A stretch of 64,000 bases of DNA from positions 32,186,501-32,250,500 of the forward strand of contig NW_024465885.1 in NCBI RefSeq assembly GCF_017591425.1, in the 5' to 3' direction. Source of the stretch: Ochotona curzoniae (lineage: Eukaryota > Chordata > Mammalia > Lagomorpha > Ochotonidae). Both the position numbers and the translations under genes were made by a program. The stretch's first letter is position 1. Each line of letters starts with the position of its first letter. Of the stretch, positions 22,570 to 33,945 are shown piece by piece. Under the pieces are notes generated by a model. It did no database searches, was not told where the DNA came from, and was given only the letters and a program-made list of their open reading frames with translations.

Positions 22570-22830
22570 GGCCGGTGAAAGTCCAAAGTTAGTGCAGAGG
22601 CTGCCAGTATAGAAGTGTTAGTTTCAGGGCAAAATGCTCCATTTCTATCTAGATTGCTGCTGATGGCCTCATGAGGCATTGGTAAATGGCCTACTGTCCA
22701 TGTGAGAGATACTGCTGAATTTTTAGCTCCTAGTCATTGCAGATTCTTGAATAGTGCAGTGCTTCCTCACTGTCTCACTTGCAAATTATTCTGCCTTTTA
22801 AATGAATAAAACAAAAATTAAAAAAAGTCT
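22570..22830 (+). repeat. Old CSINE
   Basis: The plus-strand body has TGCTGATGGCCTCATGAGGC, ATTGCAGATTCTTGAATAG in place of the usual ATT-GGGGAGTGAA block, and a CCTTTTAAATGAATAAAAC tail. It is diverged; boundaries are approximate. Confidence 0.6.
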
Positions 22831-24300
22831 TAGCAAACATTTTATCTCTGGTATTGACACCAAAATACAAATACAAAATACACAGAAATGATAAACAGAT
22901 ATATTTCAATAATATATTTTCCTTATCATAAAATTATGCTGAATCATATCTATACAGATTTAGCCATAAAAAAATGAGAGGTTTTTCCATTTGAACCAAT
23001 TACTTTTGGGGTAACCATGTTTTCTTACAGGTGGAAACTAGTTAATATTCTTCTGAAAACACACAAAATTTTAACAGGTCTGGTATAAACTTAAGTAACA
23101 TTCTGTATGGTGAGAGAGGATTTTCAAAAATAAAAATTGACCTGTGTACTTTTTGGAACAAAAATAGTGATGCTGCCTGAGCTATGTGGGATGGTAAGCT
23201 AAAATAATTTCACAATAACCTCAAAATACTATCATCCAACAGAAAGTGCAGGCTGTGACGCCTAGGATAATCCTAATTACATCTGTACTATGAATTATTA
23301 TTAGAGTTATATTACAAGCTGCTGGGCTCCGTGTGGTGGGTGTGGAAGACAGGAAGGTGTGGCATTGTCCATTATGATCATGAAGTCGCAGAGGTCCCTT
23401 TCTGTCCTCTTTGTGCCTCATCCACACACTCTTCTCGAGTTCCGAACTCAGCTGGAGTTGGACTACGGCAACAACACAATTCATAACAAGAAGTTCAACT
23501 ACTTCAAATCAAAATGTATTTGTTCTATAATATATGCTCCAAACATTTATTCTCTGGGGATTAAAAAAATACATTATGAATTAGTACCTATATAGTATGT
23601 CTGTGAAAGACACACATAAGAAAAAGGAATCAAGCAACTATACCTGTACTCCTTATTCACGTCAAGATAGCTTGAAATGAGTTGGATTTATCTCTCCATC
23701 TCAAAAAATATATATAGAAACCCAAAGAGAACAAGTCGAATAATGGTTTTTCAAGATACTGAAATTAAACAACAATGTTCAATGGTCCCTAACAGAACAG
23801 AAACAAACGAGGTGTCTTGCAATTAACCCAATTTAATATGTGAAAGAGTATCTAGGCCAGGGTGCCGGGGAGCCTCACCTATGTGAAGCCTGTTGGCTTG
23901 CTGAATTGTGGAACCATAACTGGAACTCTGCGAAAGAAAACAAGTTGTAATGTACAACACAGAGTATGTGAGAGAACCCTGAAAGAATGGCTAGATGTGG
24001 GTACCTGCGGATATCTGCCCCACCACAGGTTTTCAATACCTGGCGGTTAGGAACGCATGTGAGAAACCTACACAAACCAGAGAAAGCATCAACCAATCTC
24101 CGGAAGGAGTTAAAGGTAACTTTACTATGAACCTGCACAGTAAGGCTGTCATAACCAGTGGGGCACTTGGTACAGCACTTAGAAGATACTTACTTTCAAT
24201 ATGTGTAAAAATTTTCTGGAAGCGCAGCTTCACGTAGAAAGAAACTCAAGAATAATTTTAAAAATTTATTTTATTGTTTTTGAGAAGTCAGATATAAAAA
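22831..24300. other. Unassigned sequence, partly CpG-containing
   Basis: No repeat recognised. The part from about 23300 to 24240 has more CpG and higher GC than its surroundings and carries several overlapping short frames (23359-23595, 23862-24050, 23995-24237). None shows a recognisable domain and all lack support as exons. Confidence 0.45.
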
Positions 24301-24650
24301 GGCTCAGCGCAGTGCTCTAGCGGCTAAAATCCTCGCTTTGAATGCACCTAGATCCCATAAAAGCGCCGGTTTTAATCCCAGCAGCCCCACTTGCCATCCA
24401 GCTCCCTGCTTGTGGCCTGGGAAAGCAGTTGAGGACAGCCCAAAGCCTTGGGACCCTGCACCCGTGTGGGAGACTTGGAGGAAGTCCCTGGATCCTGGCT
24501 CCAGATCAGCGCAGCACCGGCCATTGCGGTCACTTGGGGAGTGAATCATCAGACCAAAGATTGTCCTCTTTGTCTCTTCTCCTCTCTGTATATCTGACTT
24601 TGCAGTAAAAATAAAATAAACCTTAAACAACAGCAACAAAAAGAACAGCC
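24301..24650 (+). repeat. CSINE, near full length
   Basis: Head GGCTCAGCGCAGTGCTCTAG, B-box region CGGTTTTAATCCC, CTTGTGGCCTGGGAAAGCAG, ACTTGGGGAGTGAATCATCA, TATATCTGACTTTGCAGTAA, then an A-rich tail. The tail continues into an (AC)n(AT)n run. Frames of 68-122 codons inside it on both strands are SINE artefacts. Confidence 0.92.
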
Positions 24651-24652
24651 AT

Positions 24653-24703
24653 ACACACACACACACACACACATATATATATTCTTTATTATTATTATTA
24701 TTA
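24653..24703 (+). repeat. (AC)n(AT)n(TTA)n compound microsatellite
   Basis: ACACAC at 24653-24672, ATATAT at 24673-24681 and TTA units at 24685-24703, directly after the A-rich CSINE tail. Confidence 0.9.
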
Positions 24704-24749
24704 AGAATACAAAATCATCCATCATAACAAGAATCAATGTCTGACACTG

Positions 24750-25000
24750 AGCATCAGCTCAGCTGATCCAATCCAGCCCCTTGCTAATGTTCTGGGAGGG
24801 CAATAGAAGATACCTCAAATGTTTGGGGCTCTTGGTACCCACACAGGACATGCAGATGGAAATCCTGGCTTTGACCTAACCCACCTCTGACACTTGCAGT
24901 AATTAGGGAAAGAACAAGTGGATGCAGAACATCCGGCTCACTTTGTATTTCCGTCTCTGTCGTTCTGACTCTTCAAATGTGTAAGAAAATATTTTTAAAA
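24750..25000 (+). repeat. Old CSINE
   Basis: The plus-strand body contains CCCCTTGCTAATGTTCTGGG, the CTGGGAGG-CAATAGAAGA part and a CAGTAATTAGGGAAAGAAC block in the usual order, with a CTGACTCTTCAAATGTGTAA tail. It is of the old class and diverged. Confidence 0.65.
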
Positions 25001-25334
25001 ATATATACATACTCTGAACCATTTCAATAGACATTTTCTAATAAACCATATAAGCAAAAAACACTGACTTGATTTATGTCTTGTATTTTGTGTTTGTATT
25101 TACTTTCAATACACAAAACACAGTTTTAGTTTGCTTTTTTAATTTCAGAAAACAACAGTTCTAAAATAATGAATAAATATCTATCAAATAATGTATGTGA
25201 GGTACTATGAGACATTAAGCAAATACAGGATTTCTGCTTGAATTTCTGGAGACGATAGTTAGGACTAGAGTGGCCAAGTGCTTCCCATTCAAAATTCTAT
25301 TGTGTTTCTGGAGAAGAAATGGAGGAAGGTCCTA

Positions 25335-25500
25335 AAATGCCAATTACAGTCACCCATCAGTGAGGCCTAGGTAGAGGTCCTGGGTCTTGACTTTAGATTT
25401 GCCCAGTTCTGGCTATTGTGTCCATGTGGAGAGTAAACAGGCAAATGAAAAACATTCTTTCTTGCTGTCTCTCCATCCCACCCTTTAGTGTTTCATGCGT
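25335..25500 (+). repeat. Old CSINE 3' fragment
   Basis: TCCTGGGTCTTGACTTTAGA, CCCAGTTCTGGCTATTGTG and GTGGAGAGTAAACAGGCAAA follow the order of the CSINE second half. The head is missing. Confidence 0.55.
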
Positions 25501-25504
25501 TAGC

Positions 25505-26555
25505 TTTAAAATTAATTTTAGACAAATTAAAAAAAAGTCATCATGTAATATGATCATGCACAAATTTTTAACTCAAAATTCTAGATAATTATGAGTTAGA
25601 AAACATGCAAGTTAATCTTATAGGATATGAAGTTTTGGAAATGGAAAAGCCTGCAGATACTTGCTGGAATTTGTGTAGCACACTATTACAGAAATGAAAT
25701 TCAAATGTACTTTTAGATGTAATATAGAATTTGAGCATTTCGTTTCTTTCAGTTATGAGATTACATTCTAATGAAGCTTTGTTTTTCATTTTGTGTGAGA
25801 TGACTGTAGAACCCAATTTAAATAAAAGTCAATAAAATTTCGCCTTCATCTCTCAATAAGAAGTATTATTCATTCATGTGAAAAATGTCCTTCAAGTAGG
25901 AAATTTATGCTTTATTAAAGTTATAACAAGTTTTTGGCTATTTGATTTCTTTTAAATTCATTCAGGTAATATTCAAATAAAATATAATTTAAATATATCT
26001 TGTTGGCACAAGTAAAGTAATTTTCAGCTGTTCCAAATCACATATAAGAATTATAAATACACACTACTGTATTGATATATTAGTATTATATTTATAATAT
26101 CTGAATTTTTGAAAAGTGTTTGTTACTCTGCATTTGAAGCATTTAAAATTCTCCTAAATGTTCATATTCTTACATTTCTTTAATCAAAAACAACAGGCTG
26201 CTCCACTAAACCTGTTTTCATTTTGAGATCTTTGATATTAATACCTGTTTGAAATAAGCATAAAAGTTTATCTTAACATAATTTTTGGTTAGCAAGTACA
26301 TGCATTGTTATGTGTAGATTAAGAAAAAGAGAAGATGTACTAGTAAAATAAGAAGCAAATAGATAAACACATTAACTGAATAGAATATAAAAGAGAATAA
26401 TAAGCTTATTTATTGGCTTAGAAATGTCTTAATTCCATACCAATCTATTAATAGTTTGAGGTGAAGATAATAATCAGAAATGGGATAGCCTACATCTAGA
26501 AGTGAATTGATAGCAGGAATTTGGCCTTTTCTATTTCAGTTTAAACCTTTGTCTG
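25505..26555. other. Unassigned AT-rich sequence
   Basis: No feature recognised; very AT-rich throughout. Confidence 0.5.
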
Positions 26556-26557
26556 TA

Positions 26558-26882
26558 AAATTTTTATTTGTTTTTATTGGAAAGGCAGACATGCACAGAA
26601 AAGAGAGAAAGATCTTGCATCTGCTAGTTGACTCCCTGAGAGGCTGCAATGGCTAGAGCTTAACCAACCCCATGCCAAGAGCCAAAAACCTCTTCAGGAA
26701 GCCTTTTCAGGTGCTGCCATGCAGGCTCTGGGTCCCAGGGCCTTGAGTCACCCTTAACCACTTTCCCAGACAACAAGCAGAGAACTGGGTAGGAACTGGA
26801 GTAGCTGGGACACAAATCAGCCCGTATGTGATCCTGGAGCTGGAAGGAGGAGGATTAGTTAGCAGAACCATTGCTCTGGGAC
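26558..26882 (-). repeat. CSINE, full length but diverged
   Basis: The minus-strand copy has tail side TTTTTATTGGAAAGGCAGAC at 26571-26590, AAAGATCTTGCATCTGCTAG, CACTTTCCCAGACAACAAGC and a head resembling GGTCCCAGAGCAATGGTTCT at 26863-26882. Many substitutions place it between the old and young groups. Confidence 0.85.
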
Positions 26883-28285
26883 CATCAGTTTAAATATTAA
26901 ATCATTAAATATATAAATTCATACATAAAATATTTAATATATTTTATATTAACTTACATTTGATACTATATATTAAATTCTAATTATATGTAAATATATG
27001 TTTTACACGTCGATTTTATTTTATTTTGGCAACTAGAAAAATAACTTACTAAATTCATTAATCAAATTACTCTGAGAGAAATAAAAACTTTTGACTTGAC
27101 AATCTCTGATTTACTTTATTAGTACTAAGGTTAAGTGCTTGGATACTTATAGAGGTCACATGCTATCTATGAGCTATTTAATCTAAGCCCATAAATTAAT
27201 ACTTTAAAATCAATATCTACTTAATGCACTGCTTGAATTATGCATATTGCATTAATCTTGAATTAGTTCACCTATTTTAGTGATCCTGACCAGTACTAAA
27301 AGTGGCATCATGGCTAATGAATGATTTATTGCAACGACAGTTTAAAAAGAATACACTGAGTTGTGAGTTGTCTATTTGTCCATCTGTAAAAACATCAAAT
27401 ACCAATGACAAGTGCATTTATTATTTTATGTGCTTACCTCTGCTCTTCTCCATTGCATGTCCACAGCTGTAATCAGCTTGATTTAGGTTTGTTTTTCAGT
27501 TTCCACTGAAGAGAATCTCTCACCAATTTTTTGATTTTTCAGCTCCAGTCATTTTCTCTTCTGAGATTATCTTGTGAAATTTTGTATTCTTTTGTCAGTA
27601 GATTCAGTTTCTACATTTTGTCTCTTCTATGTGAGCCAACAAATGGCTCAAAAATATGAGAGTCACCAAGCAGTTTTCTGACCTTCACATTAGAACCTCT
27701 TTCCTCTCAAATAGGTGAATCTTAACATTTTCTCAGCAGTATAGCCTGGAGGAGGTTATTGAACTTCCCTGTTTCCCAGTGAACCATATTTGTGATAAAA
27801 TGGAAGAGAAAGAAGACATTTTTCTGATTAAAAAAAAAGTACAAGACAGAATTATTCTTGACTATTAGTATTGAGTATTGTAATTTTAGCACAATAATCT
27901 TTAATAAATGACACAAACCTCAATATCCTCACTCAAACTACTATTAACAACTAAATTTATTTCAGTATGCTAGCTGCAAATCATGCTAATGAGATTGCTT
28001 TCATGAAAACATTGGCTGTGTTCAAGGAACAAAAAAATCACATTAATCTTTATAGTATATGTTCAAATTACATAAGGAAAGAAACGTTTGTAGAATTGTA
28101 TGCTCTAGCTCTTATCCTAAAGAAATATTTACATAGATTATATATGTGTTTTAAAAAGCAAATGGAGAGAGGATTCTTCTTTCAAATTTAGTAGATTTAT
28201 TTGACTTATCAATTGCAACTGATATTGATATTGATATTCTTGCAACTTGGATATTTATTAAAAATCATTTACAGCAATTTTGGCT
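26883..28285. other. Unassigned AT-rich sequence
   Basis: No repeat or gene recognised. It contains an almost pure A/T stretch at about 26890-27010. Confidence 0.5.
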
Positions 28286-28289
28286 TTTG

Positions 28290-28598
28290 AATTAAGCAAC
28301 AGATGGCTTCAGGGTTGGCTTTGTGACAAATCAGTAAAGCCATTGCTTGTATTGCACATCTGAGTGCTGCTTCAAATCTATTGCTAGGTTTTGGACCCAG
28401 TCCTTTGAATGCACCTAGAAGACATTACCAAGATATCCCATGTGTTTGGGCATTTGGTACCCATTTGTAAGACTGACAGTCCTAACTCTTGGTTTCAATC
28501 TGGCCCAAATCTTGTTGTTGTAGCAATTTGGGGAGTGAAGCAGTTAAGGAAACATCTCATTTTCTCTGTCATTGTGCCTTTCAGGAAATAAACAAGTC
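28290..28598 (+). repeat. Old CSINE
   Basis: The plus-strand body reads CTTGTATTGCACATCTGAGT, CTTTGAATGCACC, TTGTAGCAATTTGGGGAGTG and CATCTCATTTTCTCTGTC, ending in CTTTCAGGAAATAAACAAG. The A-rich tail passes directly into the (GAAA)n tract. Confidence 0.7.
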
Positions 28599-28599
28599 T

Positions 28600-28670
28600 G
28601 AAAGAGAGAAAGAGAGAAAGAAAGAGAGAAAGAGAGAAAGAGAGAAAGAAAGAAAGAGAGAAAGACAGAG

Positions 28671-28737
<67 letters not shown>

Positions 28738-28765
28738 GGAAGAAAGGGATGAAGAAAGGAAGGAA
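28600..28765 (+). repeat. (GAAA)n microsatellite
   Basis: Interrupted AAAGAGAG units at 28600-28675 are followed by about 15 pure GAAA units at 28675-28737 and a short GGAA-type end. It begins at the tail of the preceding CSINE. Frames across it on both strands are simple-repeat artefacts. Confidence 0.97.
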
Positions 28766-28889
28766 GAATTATGAAGGTGGAATAGGGTAAGGACACATTT
28801 ACATGGACAGAGAAATATTAGCTAGTGTGAAGAAGAGTGGGCACATTCCAAAATTAGGAGAGGACAGAACCATAGCAGAGGAGTATCTA

Positions 28890-29921
28890 GAGACTGACAG
28901 ACACAGAAAAGCAGCGAAAACAACGATGTTGCATTGCAGTGACTGATACGTCAGCGGCATTCAGCGAACTTAGATCTGAACTCCACCAGTAGCTGGAACT
29001 CCACCAGCAACAAGGTAAGAAGGAACTTTCAGTGGGAGCTCTTGAGGTGAACTCAGACAAACAAGTGCTCATCCTGCTGGTTTGTTTGATTTGACTAGGA
29101 GCAGTGACAGAGTGGCAAATCCCAGACAAGCAGTGCGGGAACAGGGTGAATTTCACACCCCAGTCTGCCTCCTAGAGCTGAATTAGGCAGCATTTCATTT
29201 AAGGTGGTGAGGGCTTTAGGGCAGGGCTGAACTGAGCTGGGAGGGATATCATTTCTGGTTCAGTGACCTGCAACAACCTACAGGTTTTTGCATCTAACAA
29301 GTTCCACCCAAGACAGGTTCGGGTAGCCCTCAGACCTGACAGCCACCAGATCAAGAACTCTAGTAGTGGCACTTCAGGTGCCATTTCTTATACTGTGGCA
29401 AAGAATTTAAGACTCCAGGGCACATCAGTGAGCTAAGCATGTCCTGAACTTGAGGAGAACTCACCTAGCTCAGTACATTGCACTGGTTCCAGAGGAAAAT
29501 AATACTGACTATGGTTTTGCATGGTTCAAAATAGGTCTATGTGGCCCTAGAACCTAATGGCCAATACGTTCCGGCAAGATCAGCACTACCAACAACCTAG
29601 CTATATAGGACACCTGTTGTCTCCTTAATCCTGAGACGTACTCCAACTGAAAGTGGGAGAAAGTTTGTACAGACAACAGTGCAGCCTCAGCACTGTATCA
29701 CAGAAGGTGGAGACTGGTGAGCCAGGAGCTGGGGCTACCAAGGCCAGGGCGGAAATCTAATGTAAGAACCCAGACCTGGAACTTCTGGAGGTTGTGGCAC
29801 AAGTGACTGCAAACATAGAGCTGTGTACCAACTGCAATAAGTAAAATTGAATTGTAGACCTGTAGGTGACACAGCTTAAAAAACCTGCCCCAAGGAGAAT
29901 AATCTGATAATCAGAAGTACT
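28890..29921 (+). promoter_or_regulatory. Putative L1 5' UTR
   Basis: About 1 kb upstream of the ORF1 ATG, with higher GC and several CpG than the flanks (for example GATACGTCAGCGGCATTCAG at 28948). L1 5' UTRs carry an internal RNA polymerase II promoter; the position and composition fit, but I cannot match it to a named consensus. The short minus-strand frames in it have no support. Confidence 0.5.
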
Positions 29922-30900
29922 ATGACCAAGAGCAAAAGAAGTGACAGAGGCACAATGAATAGTATTCAAGCCCCACTGCAAAGGAGCAAAATCCTTTGCC
30001 AACTTCAGAGTTAACTGAGGAAGACATCGAGAAAATGGGGATACATAATTCAAAACACTTGTTATAAAGCTTCTTATCAACAATGAGAAGCATGTAAAGC
30101 AGGCATTCAAGAAATTTAAGTAATATGCCACACTGGAAATTAATCAAATGAAAGTTGATATATCAGAAATGAAGAATACAGTAGAACAACTCAAAAGTAC
30201 AGTGGAGAGTCTTCAAAATAGCATGAATGAGGCAGAATAAATACTCTCAAAATTAGAAGATATTTTCTGTCACCAGGGGGAAAGCAAACAAACAGCTGGA
30301 AGCAGAGCTGAATCAGGACAAAAAACAATATTCAAGAATTGAAAGACATTATTAAAAGACCAAATATAAGAGTTTGGGAGTCCCAGAAGGTGCAGAAAGA
30401 GAAGCTGGATTTACAAATATATTTAATGAAATAATAAGGGAATATTTTTCAAAATCTAGAAGAAGAATTGGGAAACAACATCCAGGAGGGGCACAGAACT
30501 CCCAACAGGCTTGATCAAAAGTGATCTTCACCACGACACATGATCATCAAGCTCTCTTCAGTCGACCATAAGGAAAAGATCCTTAAATGCGCAAGTGAAA
30601 AAAAAATCAACTGACATACAAAAAGGAATGGCAATTAAACTCACAGGAGGCCTCTCAAAGGAAACTCTATAGGCAAGAAGACAATGGAGCAACATATTCC
30701 AGATGATAAAAGCAAAAATTGCCGGCCCAGAATAATGTACCCTGAAAAACTTTCTTTGTCTTTGAAAATGGAATAAAATTCTTCCACAGCAAAGTTAAAA
30801 GAATTTTCCTCTTCCAAACCTGCCTTACAAATGATACTTACAGATGTTCTCTAGACAGAGCAAAGGAATAGCACCCACCAAACCAAAGGCAAATGTTAAG
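29922..30900 (+). pseudogene. L1 ORF1 remnant
   Basis: ORF1 encodes the L1 RNA-binding chaperone that coats L1 RNA in the ribonucleoprotein particle. The likely start is ATG at 29922 (MTKSKRSDRGTMNS), reaching a stop after about 30 codons. Further down, in shifted frames, are a coiled-coil-like stretch with regular spacing (EMKNTVEQLKSTVESLQNSM, about 30166) and a C-terminal domain stretch (AIKLTGGLSKETL at about 30631, RRQWSNIFQ at about 30678). Several frameshifts and in-frame stops make it non-coding. The order of coiled coil and C-terminal domain is that of L1 ORF1. Confidence 0.8.
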
Positions 30901-31484
30901 ATCATCCCAGTAAAATAACAACAGAAAACTAAATCAATGAACAACCCATTGCCGAAATGACAAAACCAAATTACCCCTGCTTGTATTAACCTTGAATGTA
31001 AGTAGCTAAAACTCATTAAACATCATAGATTAGTAGACTGGATTAAAAAACAAAACCCATCTATTTGTTGCTTACAGGAGACACATTTCACGAAGAAGGA
31101 TCAGTGAAACTGTATCTTATTGATTTTGATTTTTTTTGTTAGTTTCATCTCTTCAAAAAACTTTTTTCTGATCAAATTCTTCAATGTCTCATAGATCATA
31201 CATAAACATCATTTTCTTCTAGAAGGTTCTTAATTTTCTTTTTCAGTTTTCAGCAACACATTAGTCATTCAGTAGCAATGTTATTTAACTTCATGGTGGT
31301 GTCAATTTCTTTTTTTTTTGTTTTCTTACTGCTGTTTATTTTGTAGCTTTTTATTTAAGGGGATGTATAGTAATTGTAAAGGTGATTATCATATCTAGCA
31401 GCATGTTATTTAACTTCTTGACATTTTTAATTTCTATGTTTCTTTTTCTTGTTTTCAGTGATGACTACGGATAACAAAAATAAT

Positions 31485-33785
31485 GTTTCTTGCGTTAGTT
31501 AAATAATCTTGCTTAACTTATTTGAAATGATGGAGGAGATCTTTGTTTCAACATAACTCCCTTTTGTGGCAAGTTCCCTGCTGTGAGCTTTGTGGGTAAA
31601 TCACAGTTGTCCTGTTGTGTTGTGCACACTTCTGAGCCAAAGAGGGCCTGCCCGTTCTGCAGGCAGCCCCCCCAGTGCTTCTTTTTCTGTCCCTTTGTTC
31701 TGCCTCTTCTGATAGCTAATCTGCACCGTTCTCACTAAAGGACTTGATCAATGGTGATCCATGTGCTTTTCGTTTTCTCAAAGGGCACATGGCCCAGCTT
31801 CCTTATCTGTGCAACTTCATATTCCAGCTCTAACTGGATGTCTCTACTTCTCTTTACTGAGTTCCCTACAATACTAACTGCATCAAGAATCCTTGTCAGA
31901 CTTTATTTCTGAGAATCCCCAACTATAGAAAGCAATGCCATTGTTTACTGGTCACAAGTCTGTAGATTAGCTGGATGGTTCTTTTGGTTTTTCCTAACTC
32001 AGAGTTACAGCGATGGTTCCTATGGGCTGAGAAAGGGACTCCGTTGATTTCTGCCACATGATATGGAATCACTGAGCATCGGCTGCTTTTGCATGGCTGA
32101 ACTTTTCCTCTAATCTGTCACATCTCTTCCGCAGACCACCCTGGATACAGTTTCAGATCACAAAGAAAGTTGGATGATCTTCTGAAATGTTAGAATTACA
32201 TCTCATCATTGACAGACTAAAGTACAAAGCAAGGACCGAGAGGTGAGCCCACACACAGTATTGTTAATGATCTCATGGCGGCTGTGCTTTGCTGTTTGCA
32301 ACTTTTATATACTTACTCAGTTTGTCCTGTATCTTTTTTCAAAAATATCTTCAACAAGAGTGAAAGCATGTGGAACGCATAGAAGTATTTTCACAGAAGA
32401 AATCTAGAGACTCACAGTTTTTGTATTCAAATCCTTTATATGATAAGAGTGAATTTCCCCCAGAAGCTCCATTAATTATCGTCTTGAAGTTATTCTTAAA
32501 TGATTCATTCATTAAATTCCTATATGCAAAAGCACTATACATTTAAAATTAATTCCATTTTCTTTTGCATATTTCCCTTCTCTACTTCTTTTGAATTCAC
32601 ATCTCATTTGCTTTTCTTTTTTAAGAAGATGTAACATTCATTTTACTGTCAAACTTCTCAAAGTTATATTACAAATATCACTCCCATCAGGCCACATTCC
32701 ATTACTGGTGCATTTTGAAGAGGCCCTTTGAAGTTCAACAATCATATTAACTGACAAGGTAGAGGTAGGAGTAATTAGAGCATGAAATATGTACCGCAGG
32801 GTCACCTTAGATCTCCAACGTAAATCACATTTCAAAATACTAACTCAACAACATTTGACAAGCGGCCTTCAGATAGTTTCTTTATCACTGGAGTTGCGCA
32901 TCCCTTAACTTGTAAGCAAAAGTTGTACACCTTGGAAATGCATAAAAGCATAAGACCATCTAGGCCTAATTATGATCTTTTTTTTCAAAGATTCAAATCA
33001 CTTTCTGCTCTGGATAGCAATTGATGTTGAAATCTCTTTGGTTTATAGTCTGCTTTCTTAAGAATAAAACCAAAAGGAGTCATTCTTTTCGTTTACAATC
33101 ATAAAATTAAATTTGAGATTGAATGCTTAAAAAAGACAAGCCACATTAGGTTTTATGATTAACAAAATTTTATCCTAAGTAAAAACACTTTTCAATTGAT
33201 GATAATATTTATCAAAGGACAGTGAAAATTCACTTAAAAGTCATGTAAGCATCTGAAACTGATGACTTCTAAAATTCCAAATTTGATGGATTCTAATTTA
33301 GACTCAATAATCATCATGAAAGTCATTACCTCTGAAAAAATCATCAAATAATCTGTTCAACTTTACTCCAAATATAAATGACATGGCACATACAAAAGAC
33401 TAAATAAACCAGGTAAGAATTTGCCTTATCCAACTATAACATGCTCTGTAAGAAAAATAAGTTTTGTTTATAATTCACATTTATGATTTGATCATTTCTA
33501 ATTCCTTGTCTGTATCCCTGCAGAGCAGTGATCTTTCAGCATTTTACTTTTGTACATTATGATATGCAGTACATTGTACTTGTGATTGTAAAATAAAGTG
33601 AAATAATTTTATTGCAAAAATTGAAGTTCAAAAAGAAAAGGGAAGAAAGGAGATTGGTGGAAGAAGGGACAGAGAAATAGGTTGCTTTATCAGATTTGTA
33701 TCAACAGTGTACATGAAATCTTTAATAAAGTCTTAAGAGCTCATGTTGTTTATTTTCATCAGTGTTTAAGATTATGTACAAAAGC
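31485..33785. other. Unassigned sequence
   Basis: No repeat family could be named with confidence. About 31530-32230 is less AT-rich than its surroundings and may be an old LTR or DNA transposon, but I could not match it. No coding evidence. Confidence 0.4.
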
Positions 33786-33787
33786 AA

Positions 33788-33945
33788 GGGTTTTAGAGTT
33801 AGGCAAATATTGATCTTATTTTTTAACCAACTCCATTGTAGCTGGCTACTCTGATAACTTCCATGACATGTCATTTCTTCCTGTGAAAATATGGGCACTG
33901 GTATCTAAATTGGAAGTTAAAAGCCATTTATAAAAGACATACAAA
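33788..33945 (+). repeat. Probable MIR
   Basis: TTTTAGAGTTAGGCAAATAT, AGCTGGCTACTCTGATAAC and TTCCTGTGAAAATATGGGCA follow the order of a plus-strand MIR, including the part equivalent to its TTTCCTCATCTGTAAAATGG stretch. It is diverged. Confidence 0.5.

Larger units (their letters stand above)
28770..31480 (+). mobile_element. LINE-1 with 5' UTR and ORF1 but ORF2 deleted (half-L1-like)
   Basis: The order is 5' UTR (roughly 28890-29921), ORF1 remnant (29922-30900), the first 50 or so codons of ORF2 (about 30955-31115), then directly an L1 3' UTR block (about 31125-31480). About 3.5 kb of ORF2 expected of a full element is missing. The same junction occurs in the 62 kb copy, so the deletion was present in a parent that retrotransposed. 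The left edge is approximate because it abuts low-complexity DNA; no target-site duplication was identified. A third partial repeat of the AGCATGTTATTTAACTTC block lies at 31408-31425. Confidence 0.75.

Noticed and set aside
28489..28796. Arg/Lys/Glu-rich and Ser/Phe/Leu-rich frames
   Set aside because: Simple-repeat translation of the (GAAA)n tract and its complement.
31530..32230. Candidate old transposon or LTR
   Set aside because: Composition differs from the flanks but I could not match terminal repeats or a family, so it is not listed as a named repeat.
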